Assembly: GCA_963691655.1 (NCBI GenBank)
Contig: OY829326.1
Span: 84,313,235-84,377,234, forward strand
From: Toxonevra muliebris
Taxonomy: Eukaryota > Arthropoda > Insecta > Diptera > Pallopteridae
Length of the DNA stretch: 64,000 bases
Direction: 5' to 3'
Position numbers and translations under genes: made by a program. Shown in pieces: positions 32,246 through 41,709 of the stretch. The notes under the pieces are model-generated. The model saw only the letters and a program-made list of their open reading frames with translations, ran no database searches and was not told the DNA's origin. The first letter of the stretch is position 1, and every line of letters begins with the position of its first letter.

Positions 32246-32807
32246 TTGCTAGATTCACTGGGCCCGGGAAAAGAAACTTTTTTCAAAAAAAAAAGGCTTG
32301 TAGGCAGTGTTGCCAGAATGACGATTTTTTGACCCAATGACGATTTGACGATTTTTGTTGAAAAATGACGATTTTTTAGATAAAAAAACCACTACAAAAA
32401 TTTTTTATTTTAAAATCTCTTCTGCTATTTTATACATTTAATGACAAGTCAGGGACAAATTTCAGTACTTTTTTAGGTAGTTTTATGCACAATGGTTTTA
32501 TTTAAGATAATGAAAATATTACCTATTCAGCTTTTCTCTTCAGGAACTGTAACGTCTTTTGAAGGAATAAAGACTAGGTATATCTGTGTTGAACTTGATC
32601 TCCAGTGATACAATTTTGATTATGCTTTCCATGCATAAATATTTTAAAACTAGAGTATTTAATTCTTTATGTTAATAACATTGATTTCAGAGACAAAATA
32701 ATATTTTCGGAAAGTAAAGATATATATTAACGCCAAAGAAAAATTAATAAGGGCCTTATCAAAACGTTTGTAAACCACATAACATATGTAAACTTTTCAA
32801 AATTTAT

Positions 32808-33290
32808 ATGAAATGTGACAGTGTGTTTACGCAGTTTAAAAGGCTTTTGCACGTTTTGATAAAGACTCTTAATGTGTTAAAAATATCGGAAAGTCTGTTT
32901 TCAGAATTTGTAAATAATAGCACTTTTTATAATGAGCTGTGTAATCAAATAAAAAAACGATTTGATTTTAATAATGCTGCATTGAAAGAATTAAGTTTCT
33001 TTAGCCAGGAAAACTAATTTTAAAAAAAGTCAATTCATTACAAAGTTTAATGTCACATTTTAAAAATTTGGGGGACGAAAATTACTTTTTGCAACTAGAT
33101 ATCGACTTTACGGATCTACGATATGTAGATTTTCAGACAATTCTTGATAAGGTGAATAAATTCGCAGCTGAAGAAAGCTATTTCCAACATAAAACATGGT
33201 GATTCATCAAAAGTATTCCCATTGCCAATTTTTTTTTTTTATGTGTAAACATTTTAGCTCACGGTATGGGCAAAATTTCAAATGTGTAAA
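32808..33290 (+). pseudogene. hAT transposase relic
   Basis: Open frame 32808-33015 (FYNELCNQIKKRFDFNNA, LKELSFFSQEN), then in other frames MSHFKNLGDENYF, DFQTILDKVNKFA and, near 33250, LAHGMG in place of the LSHGN of the hAT dimerisation region. The domain order fits the C-terminal third of a hAT transposase. The coding sequence breaks off where the 1.1-kb repeat begins. Confidence 0.5.
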
Positions 33291-33334
33291 ATGTAAGAAT
33301 AACTGTAACGTAAGATGTAATATAACTGTAACGT

Positions 33335-34452
33335 CCAGTTCCCCTCTCGCTCACACTACTGCGCGGCATGACTGTGCTACTTTAAACAACAAAGAGAAGA
33401 GAAGAAGTGAGGGAGAAATTAAAATACGAGCTGAGTTTGTTTGTTTATGTTTCGATCAATTTACTCACACATATATGTACATACGAAAACAAAATGTGTG
33501 TGTACATTTATTCGTGGCAGAATTATTTGTTGGTGTTTAACGTATGGTGATCGACTATACCATACAAGCAGAGAAGTCGGATTAAAATTAAATATTCTTT
33601 AAAATATAAAAACAATAAAAAATGATAAGTAATAAAGAATCTAGGTTTCAATAAATGTATAAACAAAATGTAGTTATAATGCTAGCAAACCACAACCTAA
33701 AAATTTTGCTTTGTACATTAACCTTAGAAAGGCAACACTTTATTATCTATATAAGTAGCAAAAATGTTCAACAGAAAAAATCAAACTTATTTTTTATAAA
33801 ATCACTTATTTACTTCAATGAAAATACATTGTTTCTTGTTTTTAGTAAATGCAGTTAAGACAAATCTCTTTGTGGTGCTTTTAAAAAGTAAGGTTAAATG
33901 CGGAAAGCACTTATCGTCGCCTGAGAATTGGCGTATGTGTGTACAAATTCATATACCTATACTACAAATCAATTCTCAGGCGACGTTATGTAAAATTTTC
34001 ACACCTAATAAAATTTTAAATCGACAGGAAGAAAAACTTAAAGCGCGGAAAAAAAGATGCAATTGCAGCTGCGTACATATATGAGAGCATATCGTGCCCG
34101 ATGCATTGAGTAAAAGAAAAATGATGCAACTACAACAACTTCACGATTTGGTGCAAATACAAAATATTTCTGCTACCACAACAAATATATGCGATATGGA
34201 ACAAAAATTTGCAATGATGCAAGACCATTTGCAATTTATAGTAAATTGGGCTATTACATATATATAAAAGATAATGATATCTTATAAATTTTTAAGTTTA
34301 TAAAGGAATTCTTTTAATTTGAATTATTTACCTAAGCATATAGATTATACATCAAATCCCTATAAATGGATACACATATGTGAGCCTATGCATATAGCAT
34401 TCAGTTGGTTGAACTGTTTACACATCAAATATCTTGCGTGCCTTGCACGCCG
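33335..34452 (+). repeat. 1.1-kb repeat, copy A
   Basis: Inverted counterpart of 26511-27682. It holds a segment 33926-33974 bounded by inverted copies of CGTCGCCTGAGAATT; in copy B the segment lies in the opposite orientation next to a single arm. Flanks of copies A and B are unrelated, so the repeat ends are near CCAGTTCCC and CCTTGCAC. It interrupts the hAT element that encloses it. Confidence 0.8.
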
Positions 34453-34685
34453 TCCGCAAATGTTAAAAGAATATTATATAAAAATCATTTAAATAAAACT
34501 AAGTGCAGAAATCGTTTAAACAATAAAACTCTTGAAGAGATATTATAATATAAATGAATACAAACATATTTAAAGTAAATAAATTTGAGTTTTTCTCTAA
34601 TGACGATTTTTTTGTGAAAATGTCGATTTTTTCTTACAATTTTGACGATTTTTGAAGTGAAGTTTCTGGCAACACTGCTTGTAGG

Positions 34686-34842
34686 AAAGTTTATTTATGA
34701 AAAAATCGCGCGATTTTTGCAAATATAAATATAAATATTTTTGTCTGAAACTTTTACAGCTTACATTATTAGCATAAAGGAACAAAATTAGTGGGCGTAT
34801 GGAAAAATATTCCAAACTTAAAAATTAAGGACCACTCTATTG
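34686..34842. other. Spacer between hAT and SINE copy
   Basis: AT-rich, continues the sequence that was present before the hAT insertion. Nothing recognised. Confidence 0.3.
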
Positions 34843-34965
34843 GGTATGTTTCTTATCCATCTTTCTTTCATAACTTGGGGCTTTGGTATAATATATCTTA
34901 TTGGTCGCAGTGGCTGACTTTCGAGTCATCCTTCCTTCAAATAATAATAAAAAAAAATAAGACCG
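34843..34965 (+). mobile_element. SINE body, head truncated
   Basis: Matches the body of the 2785-2975 SINE: GTATGTTTCTTATC, CTTGGGGCTTTGGTA, TTGGTCGCAGTG and CTGACTTTCGAGTC in the same order. It ends in an A-rich tail (AATAATAATAAAAAAAAAT), as expected for a retroposed copy. The tRNA head is absent. Confidence 0.7.
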
Positions 34966-35286
34966 AACAAGCAATTAGAAATACTACTAAATTGGCATAA
35001 ATTACACAACCCCCGCAGATATTTATGATAATATCTAGTGTTTAAACAATGGAACAATGCCTGGCAAGTCCTGGTAAGGTCAGTGCTTGGATTTTGTTCC
35101 AATGTTCCTCCGGGTATAATTTAAAAATTGACAAGAAGAAACTTTTTATTTTTTATAAAATATTTTATTTCCTTCTAATAACAACTATTTTCCCCGAATG
35201 AAAATTTTTAATAACAATAAAAATTATGATACAATGATTCAATTCAATTTTATCAAACAACAAATGTGTTTCCGCTACAGTGTTAG

Positions 35287-35420
35287 CAGAGAATAGCAGA
35301 GAACAACAAAACTGAGGTGAACTTATATATATGTCTGTCCGCTATAGCGACATAAAAAACGCAAATTTTTCAAAAAATTAGGAGCAAGAGGAAGACTTTC
35401 CATTCTCTGTATATTCTCTG
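35287..35420. mobile_element. 134-bp hAT-like MITE
   Basis: Starts CAGAGAATAGCAGAGAAC and ends with the complement of CAGAGAATATACAGAGAA. GTGTTAG flanks it on both sides (35280-35286, 35421-35427). The CAGAGAA terminus resembles hobo/Hermes-type ends. Only seven duplicated bases are seen, one short of the hAT rule. Confidence 0.6.
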
Positions 35421-35429
35421 GTGTTAGTT

Positions 35430-36220
35430 TAGGTTTTGCTACTACTTACATCACAAGCTTTATGGATTTGATGTTTTTTTTGTATTTTAACAAACAGTGT
35501 AGACTTTGATTTCAAAATTCGTTGAAACAAGTTTTGGGCATACTGTGTATATAAAACCCCAAATGGTATAAATTTAGCCATTGACGGCAAGACTAAGCCG
35601 TATTTTTTTAATGTTCAGATTAAAAAAAAAATATTCAATAAATAACTTACAGTAATTTTTTCTTTCCAAATTTTAAACTTTATAATCAAAGACACTCTGA
35701 AAAAATTGTTTGTGTTTGTACCATATTATGTGTGAACTGAGCAGAAACTAAAATATCAATATTTAGCAGATTTCGGGGGGGGAGGGAGAGTTTTAGCCTC
35801 CAAAACCCCTCTCTGCGCACGCGCCTGCTCTGTACACATTGACACGACAGCAGCTACTCGAACACACGACTACAAAATGCTGTCGGCTACAACAGTCGCC
35901 GTGTAGTCAGCTACATGATTACAATGAAAGTGGCAGCAACACAAATAGCTGTTATTTGACTTATGTTTTGAAAGTTCAAGCTTTGTAATTTTTATTGTGA
36001 AAGTTTTTAGCAAATTCAACCATGAAGGATCTGCCAAAATTTGTTACTATGATTACCAAAATAACGCATCGTACATTTGGCATATGAAGCCTAAGAGCAA
36101 ATTCGAAAAAAATTATAGAAGATCCAAAAATTATGTAACCAACCCAACCTAACCAGTATGAGCGTTGCTAACTTTGATAGCTGTTGTCCTTAGTAAATGA
36201 GTGGCTGGAGCGATTTTCAA
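35430..36220. other. Spacer, nothing assigned
   Basis: No gene motif. A G-tract with GGGAGGGAGAG lies at 35777-35790. Confidence 0.3.
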
Positions 36221-36221
36221 A

Positions 36222-36436
36222 TAGAAAAGCAATTAATCCCGAGGCACGTTTGGCCGTAACGCTGGTGTAAGTAAACTTTATATAGCAAGTAGATTTTTAT
36301 GCTAAATAAGAAAATAATTGCAGTTACTTGTTACAAGGATGCAATATGCAAGTCCTTGCTTGGGCTTATAAGCTTGGAATATCGACGGTTCATAAAATTA
36401 TGTGATACTATTTGGGATGAACTACATGGTATATAT
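36222..36436 (+). pseudogene. PIF/Harbinger transposase relic with an intron
   Basis: Translates to INPEARLAVTL, then after a 57-bp GT-AG intron (36267-36323) YLLQGCNMQVLAWAYKLGIS and TVHKI, and after one frameshift CDTIWDELHG. The order (NPEERLAVTLRYLATG, A--GIS-STV-KI, --IWE-L) is that of HARBI1-like nucleases. The catalytic part that should follow is missing. The reading frame passes the intron exactly, so this was a spliced gene. Confidence 0.7.
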
Positions 36437-36654
36437 TGGGTTATATAAAAAGTATTTTCAGTTTTTTTTACTTTATTAAAAATCAATTTTAATCAAGTAC
36501 ATATTGGTCATTATTATTCAATTCAATCCAATTCAATTTAAGAATACATTGTAAGGCAATTCATTTAAGAGGTAGGTACACTGGACAGCCTTGTCGGAAA
36601 GGTGCTCGTAAGAACCAGAATGACGACAACAAACAAAAAAAAAAAACGACCGAG

Positions 36655-37600
36655 ATGCCGAGCATTTCATCTGAAGACGAGCTACTAGCCTCAAGCCAAG
36701 AGAATCGTCGAATTGGCACCAAGTACCAGCCATAGTACTCCGGTTGCTAATCAGCCATCAACATCCAAACCAAAGAAGAAATCGAAGACTGTAGTAAGAA
36801 GGGTCATGTACCAGAAGGCCCTCCATATTCTTGGTAAGATTGCCAAAAATAAGGAGGCGGGTACTCCGCAAGCGAATGCCCTGGAAGAAGAGGCTAAATA
36901 TCCGGCTGTTCGCGGAGTACGAGGAATCACGGCGTGAGCGTATAGCGGCTGCGGAGCGTGCGCGAGGTAGCTGTGAAGCGCAACCGGGCACGGGACTAAA
37001 CCACCGGCGTGGCCAAAAAAATTAAGAAGAGCATTGCAGCTGACGCTCCTCCTACAACAACCACTTCCCGGCCTTACAGCGTGGTCGTTCGCGATAGCCT
37101 GCAAGTAGCTCTGGTTGATGAATCGACCAACAACGGAAAGCGAGTCCTGGAGTTATGGGCAGAGATTGAGGCCAAATTGTTGGAGGTGGTGATGAACCAC
37201 CTCCTCTCTGAACAAGGAGGTCCTCTATCTCTACCATGCTTCGACTCATCGGAGGTGGTGCGCGGATGCCGGTTAATCAAGTGTCAAGATGAGTTTTCGA
37301 AGGACTTCCTTAGCAGTAGCGTTGCAAAGATATGCACGCAATGGACGGGCTTCAAAATTAAGCTCATCTCTGCTAAGGACATCCCGAGAAGGCCACGTCA
37401 TCGCATTTGGTTGCCCAATATGAAGATTGAAAGTAACAATCTCATAAAGTGTCTGCGTCTCCAAAATCCTACGGTTCCGATGGATGACTGGTCGATCATC
37501 AAGTCAGATAAACCCAGCGGCAACAGCAGATCGCCTGGCGCTGAGGATTCAGAACACATCACACCCACTTACCACGATGCTCAACATAATGCAGATTAAT
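36655..37600 (+). pseudogene. LINE ORF1 (LOA/Jockey-group non-LTR retrotransposon)
   Basis: Starts MPSISSEDELLASSQENRR and passes by frame changes through SKPKKKSKTVVRR and ALHILGKIAKNKE into an open frame at 37009-37599 of 196 codons. That frame ends with LRLQNPTVPMDDWSIIKSD, reminiscent of ORF1 proteins of LOA/Bilbo-like elements. It is noticeably less AT-rich than its surroundings. At least two frameshifts separate the pieces. Followed directly by the start of ORF2. Confidence 0.7.
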
Positions 37601-37730
37601 CTGAGGCACTCGAAGTGCGCCTCGGATAATCTCGCCATTTTCCTAAGGGAGGAAGATGTCGACATCGCAATCATACAATAGCCCTGGGTCAGAGGAACAA
37701 CTGTAAAGGGGCTCTCTGACAAAAACATGC
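37577..37730 (+). pseudogene. LINE ORF2 start: endonuclease N-terminus
   Basis: MLNIMQINLRHSKCASDNLA, then FLREEDVDIAIIQ, a stop in place of a codon, then PWVRGTTVKGL. This is the start of an APE-type endonuclease (LQINLNHCK, DVALIQEPW). ORF2 is cut a little after this point and resumes only with its RNase H part beyond the MITE at 37808-38402. Confidence 0.75.
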
Positions 37731-37807
37731 TTACCTAAAGAGTAGGTCAAAGGAGACTGCTCTTCACGAAGTAACATGTACAATAGAGAGATCTCGTTAC
37801 TTCAAAC

Positions 37808-38402
37808 CAGAGCTGGGCCGTTTCGATTACTTTTGTAATTTATTACACATAAAGTACCATTACTTGTAATCGTACTCAAAAATTTTTGAGTACGATTACT
37901 CTAATCGTACTTAATTTTTTTTTGAGTACGATTACAGTATGATTTGAGTATGTACATATATCTCCATGCAAATTTACATGCAATCGAAATAAATATTGTT
38001 CCTGAATTTTAACATATTCATACTTATGTCTGTGGCAATAAGGAATTTAGCAGTCTATATAGTTTTTTATTAATTAAACTCCAATAATTATTTAAGAACT
38101 TTCAATATTTTAGGTTTTATAATGAAAAATACGCAACAGGTTTTTAGTCGACTTTTGAGTTTAGCTGTTATTCCTTATTGCCACAGATGTTACCTTAAAA
38201 TTTATATTTTCAAACATTTTATGAACAAATTACAAATATTTAATACAAACTTTTTTGTAATCATAAACCAAAACGAGTACTGTAATCGTACTCAAGAAAT
38301 TTTAAGTACGATTACTGTAATCGTACTCAAAAAAATTTTGAGTACAAGTACATGAAGGAATCGTACTCAAAAAGTAATCGTACTTCTACACTCCCATCTC
38401 TG
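37808..38402. mobile_element. hAT-like MITE with internal GTACTC palindromes (595 bp)
   Basis: Left end CAGAGCTGGGCCG, right end (complement) CAGAGATGGGAGTG. Both subterminal regions carry palindromic modules of the form GTACTCAAAA...TTTTGAGTACGATTAC. No coding capacity. I could not match an 8-bp target duplication. It lies between two non-adjacent parts of the LINE. A diverged copy is at 27860-28370. Confidence 0.72.
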
Positions 38403-38424
38403 ATCTCAATCCATTAGCCTAGAA

Positions 38425-38602
38425 TCTTTGGATATAACATGCAAAAATATCAAAATATTCTCTGACAGCAAAGCTGCGATCAAAGCTTTAAGCTCACCAA
38501 TTAGCAAATCCAAACTGGTCTGGCAGTGCAAGACGCACCTCACAAGACTGGGAACCATAGCCAACACTTCCCTCGGTTGCAGGTCATTGGAACATTGAGG
38601 GA
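38425..38602 (+). pseudogene. LINE ORF2 RNase H fragment
   Basis: Reads KIFSDSKAAIKALSSP, then SKSKLVWQCKTHLTRLGTI, and in the next frame AGHWNIEGNVRADA. These are the DSQAAIKAL and WVPGH-GI-GNE-AD blocks of LINE-encoded RNase H. It belongs to the same element as 36655-37730; the endonuclease remainder and the reverse transcriptase between them are lost. Confidence 0.75.
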
Positions 38603-38722
38603 AATGTTAGAGCCGACGCAAAGATATGTGTGGCCTGGCATTATCATGGAGGAACACAACACCTTTTCTGTTGGCCAAATCTGGTCGCTCTTTCTTGATT
38701 GCTTCATTCAAACGGTCAAAAA
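38602..38722 (-). pseudogene. mariner transposase fragment
   Basis: The minus strand reads DRLNEAIKKERPDLANRKGV, then VFLHDNARPHISLRR, the catalytic HDNARPH block of mariner transposases. It starts at the last codon of the LINE RNase H fragment, so the join is a rearrangement point. Only about 40 codons remain. Confidence 0.8.
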
Positions 38723-38729
38723 AAAAGAG

Positions 38730-40985
38730 ATCAGAGCCGTTATGAGGTTCAAATTTGCATAACTTCAACAATTTTCAGTCCACCCAAAACTTAATTATTT
38801 TAATTTTGTGAATTTTTTTTTAAATATTTAAAAAAAAATTCTTTTAAAAAATCAATTTGTTTAAAAAAAAATTGTTTTTCTAATAGTGAAATTTTTCCTT
38901 GTCTCAGTTTTGAAAAAATTAAAAATAAAAAAAAGTAATTTTTGTGTTTTTTACCGTAAAATTCGCATTTTTAGCATTACTTCATAATTCATGTTTATCC
39001 ATCGGCCCTCCAAATTTGAAACTAATCGGAGACATGAGGAGTGAATCGCTGCTGACTTGGCCCGGAACGCCCTATATACATACGTAATCCACTTTTTATT
39101 TCAGTTTTTTTGAGAAATTTTGAGAAAATCACATTTTAATGCCAATGAATCAAGTTTGCTAATTTAGCTTTGCCCTCTTTATTGTCTTCGCAGTTCCGTC
39201 TTTCATTCATTGGGGCACTATTAGAATGGGCTACTAGTTATAGAGAAAAGTTTTTGGGCACAACTCATGCGCTCCAAAATTATCAAAATAGAGTGATAAA
39301 ATTGTTTCTATGGTATATCTGGCGCCGAAAATTATGAATACTGAAAACAATAAAATAAAAGTTAATATGAAAATGGATATAGTTTTTGTATAGTAAACAT
39401 TTATAAAGTTCTCTTTATTTTTATAAATAATAAGTATAGTAATTGAAATATTTGTCGTATCTAAATAGTGCGGGTAACCAAAACTAAATTGTAAATTACA
39501 CGCTCGTTTAGGCACCCCTTGAAGTACAAATGTTTTAAGGTTTTTTGTCGGCATATAATTAGTATTTCCTCATGCCTTTGGCTGGTCACGGGGGATATTT
39601 ATTTTTTTACGACGATGTATAAAAAAAAAGAAAGTGAACTGAAATATCACAAAGTTGAGCTTGTCACTTGACGACAATGAATGTCATGCGTGACAATTTG
39701 ATAATATGCGAATTTCACCCCTATATAAAAAACAAAGCAGAAGGATTTTTGATTTCCACCCGCAAATCACACTAACATGTGGTAACCAATAATTTATTTC
39801 AGGGAGGGTTTACTTATACCTCCAGCCATACACACATATTTTATGAAGATGTCGTATGTATAACAGTACAATTTAATATGCATACATATGCACATACAGA
39901 ACATTTATATGTATGCATATTGGAAACGGCAATGTTTAATATTTGTATCCATTCGATTTGTACGTATGTATAACTGTTGAAGTTGAGTTTGAGATTTTAT
40001 ATTTTTGGGGTTTTTGTTGAGTTCATTAACACCTTTTTTCTGATTTACGTCATTAAAATAAGCATTTTCCTAATATAGATCTTGTAGTGGCCTTATTCAT
40101 CTTTATGAGAGTAAATATTTTTAAAGTCGCCAGTAAGGTCAAGTGCTAGCAGGTCCCTCGGAATTTGGTTCATAGCTTATTGATATAAAGATTGAAGAAT
40201 TTCATAATCAACAAAAACTAAACTTTCTAAGAAATCGTTAGTAACTCAAAAGACACATTTTTGGCCGATGAAAAAACTTTTGAATCTCTGAGGGTCAAAT
40301 GCCCAATCTAAAAAATAAATAAATTTTTCTTATTGTTAATATTCTTTGAGCTACAAATGAAATTTGAGGGTTTTGTTTTGTTTAATTTGCCAAATTAATT
40401 TTGCATAACGTTCCAGTCTATTCTCCGTAACGTTCGAGTCCGAACATATTTGACCACCGACCAAAATCAAAAAATGTTGTTTGCTATAATTATAATCATA
40501 ATGTTTGACAACCTTCGAATCAAGCGCCAAAATACGTAACGATCCAGTCCGTTTTCACACCTCCGAAATTTTTAGAGATCGAGATAAAGTAAATGAATAA
40601 CAAATGTAGTGGTTGGCGTTTATTTTCTTATAGGTGCATATACATAAAACAATATAAGGTTTCATGAGTTATAGGAAAGATATGGTGGAAAATTAACAAA
40701 AAATACCTATTTATAAAAAAAATATTTATAAATACCTCGTTATGTTCCAGCACGCGATTTGATCCATATTATTATTATTCAATTCCTTGACGTTAGACAC
40801 AATGCAACTATACTTATGCTAACAAAGGTAATTGAAAGGCATACAGTATAATTCGCTCAGCTGAATCCAATTATTTTTCAGAAAATTTTTTGCACTTAAG
40901 CGGAAAATGCATTTGATTCATTGTAGCGCTTAAAAATACAAGCCAAATTTCCATTCCTTTGTAAAGGAGATTCCCTTGTTTATGT
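38730..40985. other. AT-rich spacer, nothing assigned
   Basis: The minus-strand open frame 39234-39554 (106 codons) has a hydrophobic middle but no motif and no splice continuation. Words with CGTAACG and CAGTC recur at 40405-40550. No gene called. Confidence 0.35.
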
Positions 40986-40990
40986 TTTAA

Positions 40991-41371
40991 CCCTTTCGGG
41001 AACGTAATGAAAGCAGAGAAGACAGCACCGAATCCTATGTCGTATTGTCTGACACCAATTTCTTGTTACAATTTTTGATTAAAACATACATTTAGCGCCT
41101 CTGAAGGCCTAAACTTTCATAAGTCACCGGTGTCCCTTTGGCCCTCAATGGGATTTTATTACAAACTTTTTCCTTACATTTTTATTACATATTTCTTTAA
41201 AGATAAACTTAGTATTAATTTTTCCCTTAAACTTTTATTGGCCGTAAGGATACTAGAACCAAAAGAGCAAAACCGAGTTCAGATTCGCATTCTATGGATT
41301 AGATTGGATAGTTTTTAAAAACTCGCAAAAATTAGTCTTGTGACGACGGTGTCACCATGGTACCGAAAGGG
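40991..41371. mobile_element. piggyBac-type MITE (381 bp) with TTAA on both sides
   Basis: Left end CCCTTTCGGGAAC, right end (complement) CCCTTTCGGTACC, flanked by TTAA at 40987-40990 and 41372-41375. TTAA targets and CCC-starting ends are the hallmark of piggyBac elements. No transposase inside. The phrase CACCGGTGTC inside also occurs next to the TTAA end at 49043. Confidence 0.78.
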
Positions 41372-41390
41372 TTAAGAAGTGGCTGAAAAG

Positions 41391-41526
41391 TATAAACAAT
41401 TGTCGCGCCATCAAAAGCTCGAAATTTTTGTTATTAGGGATCAAGGAGTGCCATTAAGACAAATAGCTGAAGAAATCTGAGGCTCAAATTGGACTGTTGT
41501 TAGACTGATCCAACGCACAGGTAGCT
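41391..41526 (+). pseudogene. Tc1-like transposase N-terminal helix-turn-helix fragment
   Basis: Reads KYKQLSRHQKLEIFVIRDQG, VPLRQIAEEI, a stop, GSNWTVVRLIQRTGS: the first DNA-binding helices of a Tc1/pogo-type transposase (L--H-R--I--L---G-S-R-IA--L--S--TV-R-I). Nothing of the catalytic domain follows. Confidence 0.65.
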
Positions 41527-41668
41527 AAACGAATTTTACTGTAATTAAAATGAATCAAATGAATCAATCCTAATCGGAGCATAGGGCGGAGAGTTGGAGA
41601 ACTTTTATTGTTTATTTAACTGGGCGGTGGTATCGGCAAGTGTAATTTTGCAAAATAGAATAAACTTT

Positions 41669-41700
41669 GGGGGGGGGGGGGTGGGGGGGGGGAGGTGGTG
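41669..41700. repeat. Poly-G tract
   Basis: Thirteen G, one T, ten G, then GG-rich sequence. Could form a G-quadruplex on the plus strand; also a typical place for assembly error. Confidence 0.8.
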
Positions 41701-41709
41701 CCACTAATC

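Larger units (their letters stand above)
32305..34677. mobile_element. hAT element (2373 bp) with perfect 8-bp target duplication
   Basis: Terminal inverted repeats CAGTGTTGCCAGAA, flanked by CTTGTAGG on both sides (32297-32304 and 34678-34685). Subterminal TGACGATTTTT words occur at least three times inside each end. Inside are a hAT transposase relic (32808-33290) and a 1.1-kb repeat copy (33335-34452). It inserted about 60 bp after the last recognisable BEL/Pao sequence. Confidence 0.9.

Noticed and set aside
26511..34452. The two 1.1-kb repeats as LTRs of the BEL/Pao element between them
   Set aside because: They are inverted, not direct, and copy A lies inside a hAT element with its own target duplication.
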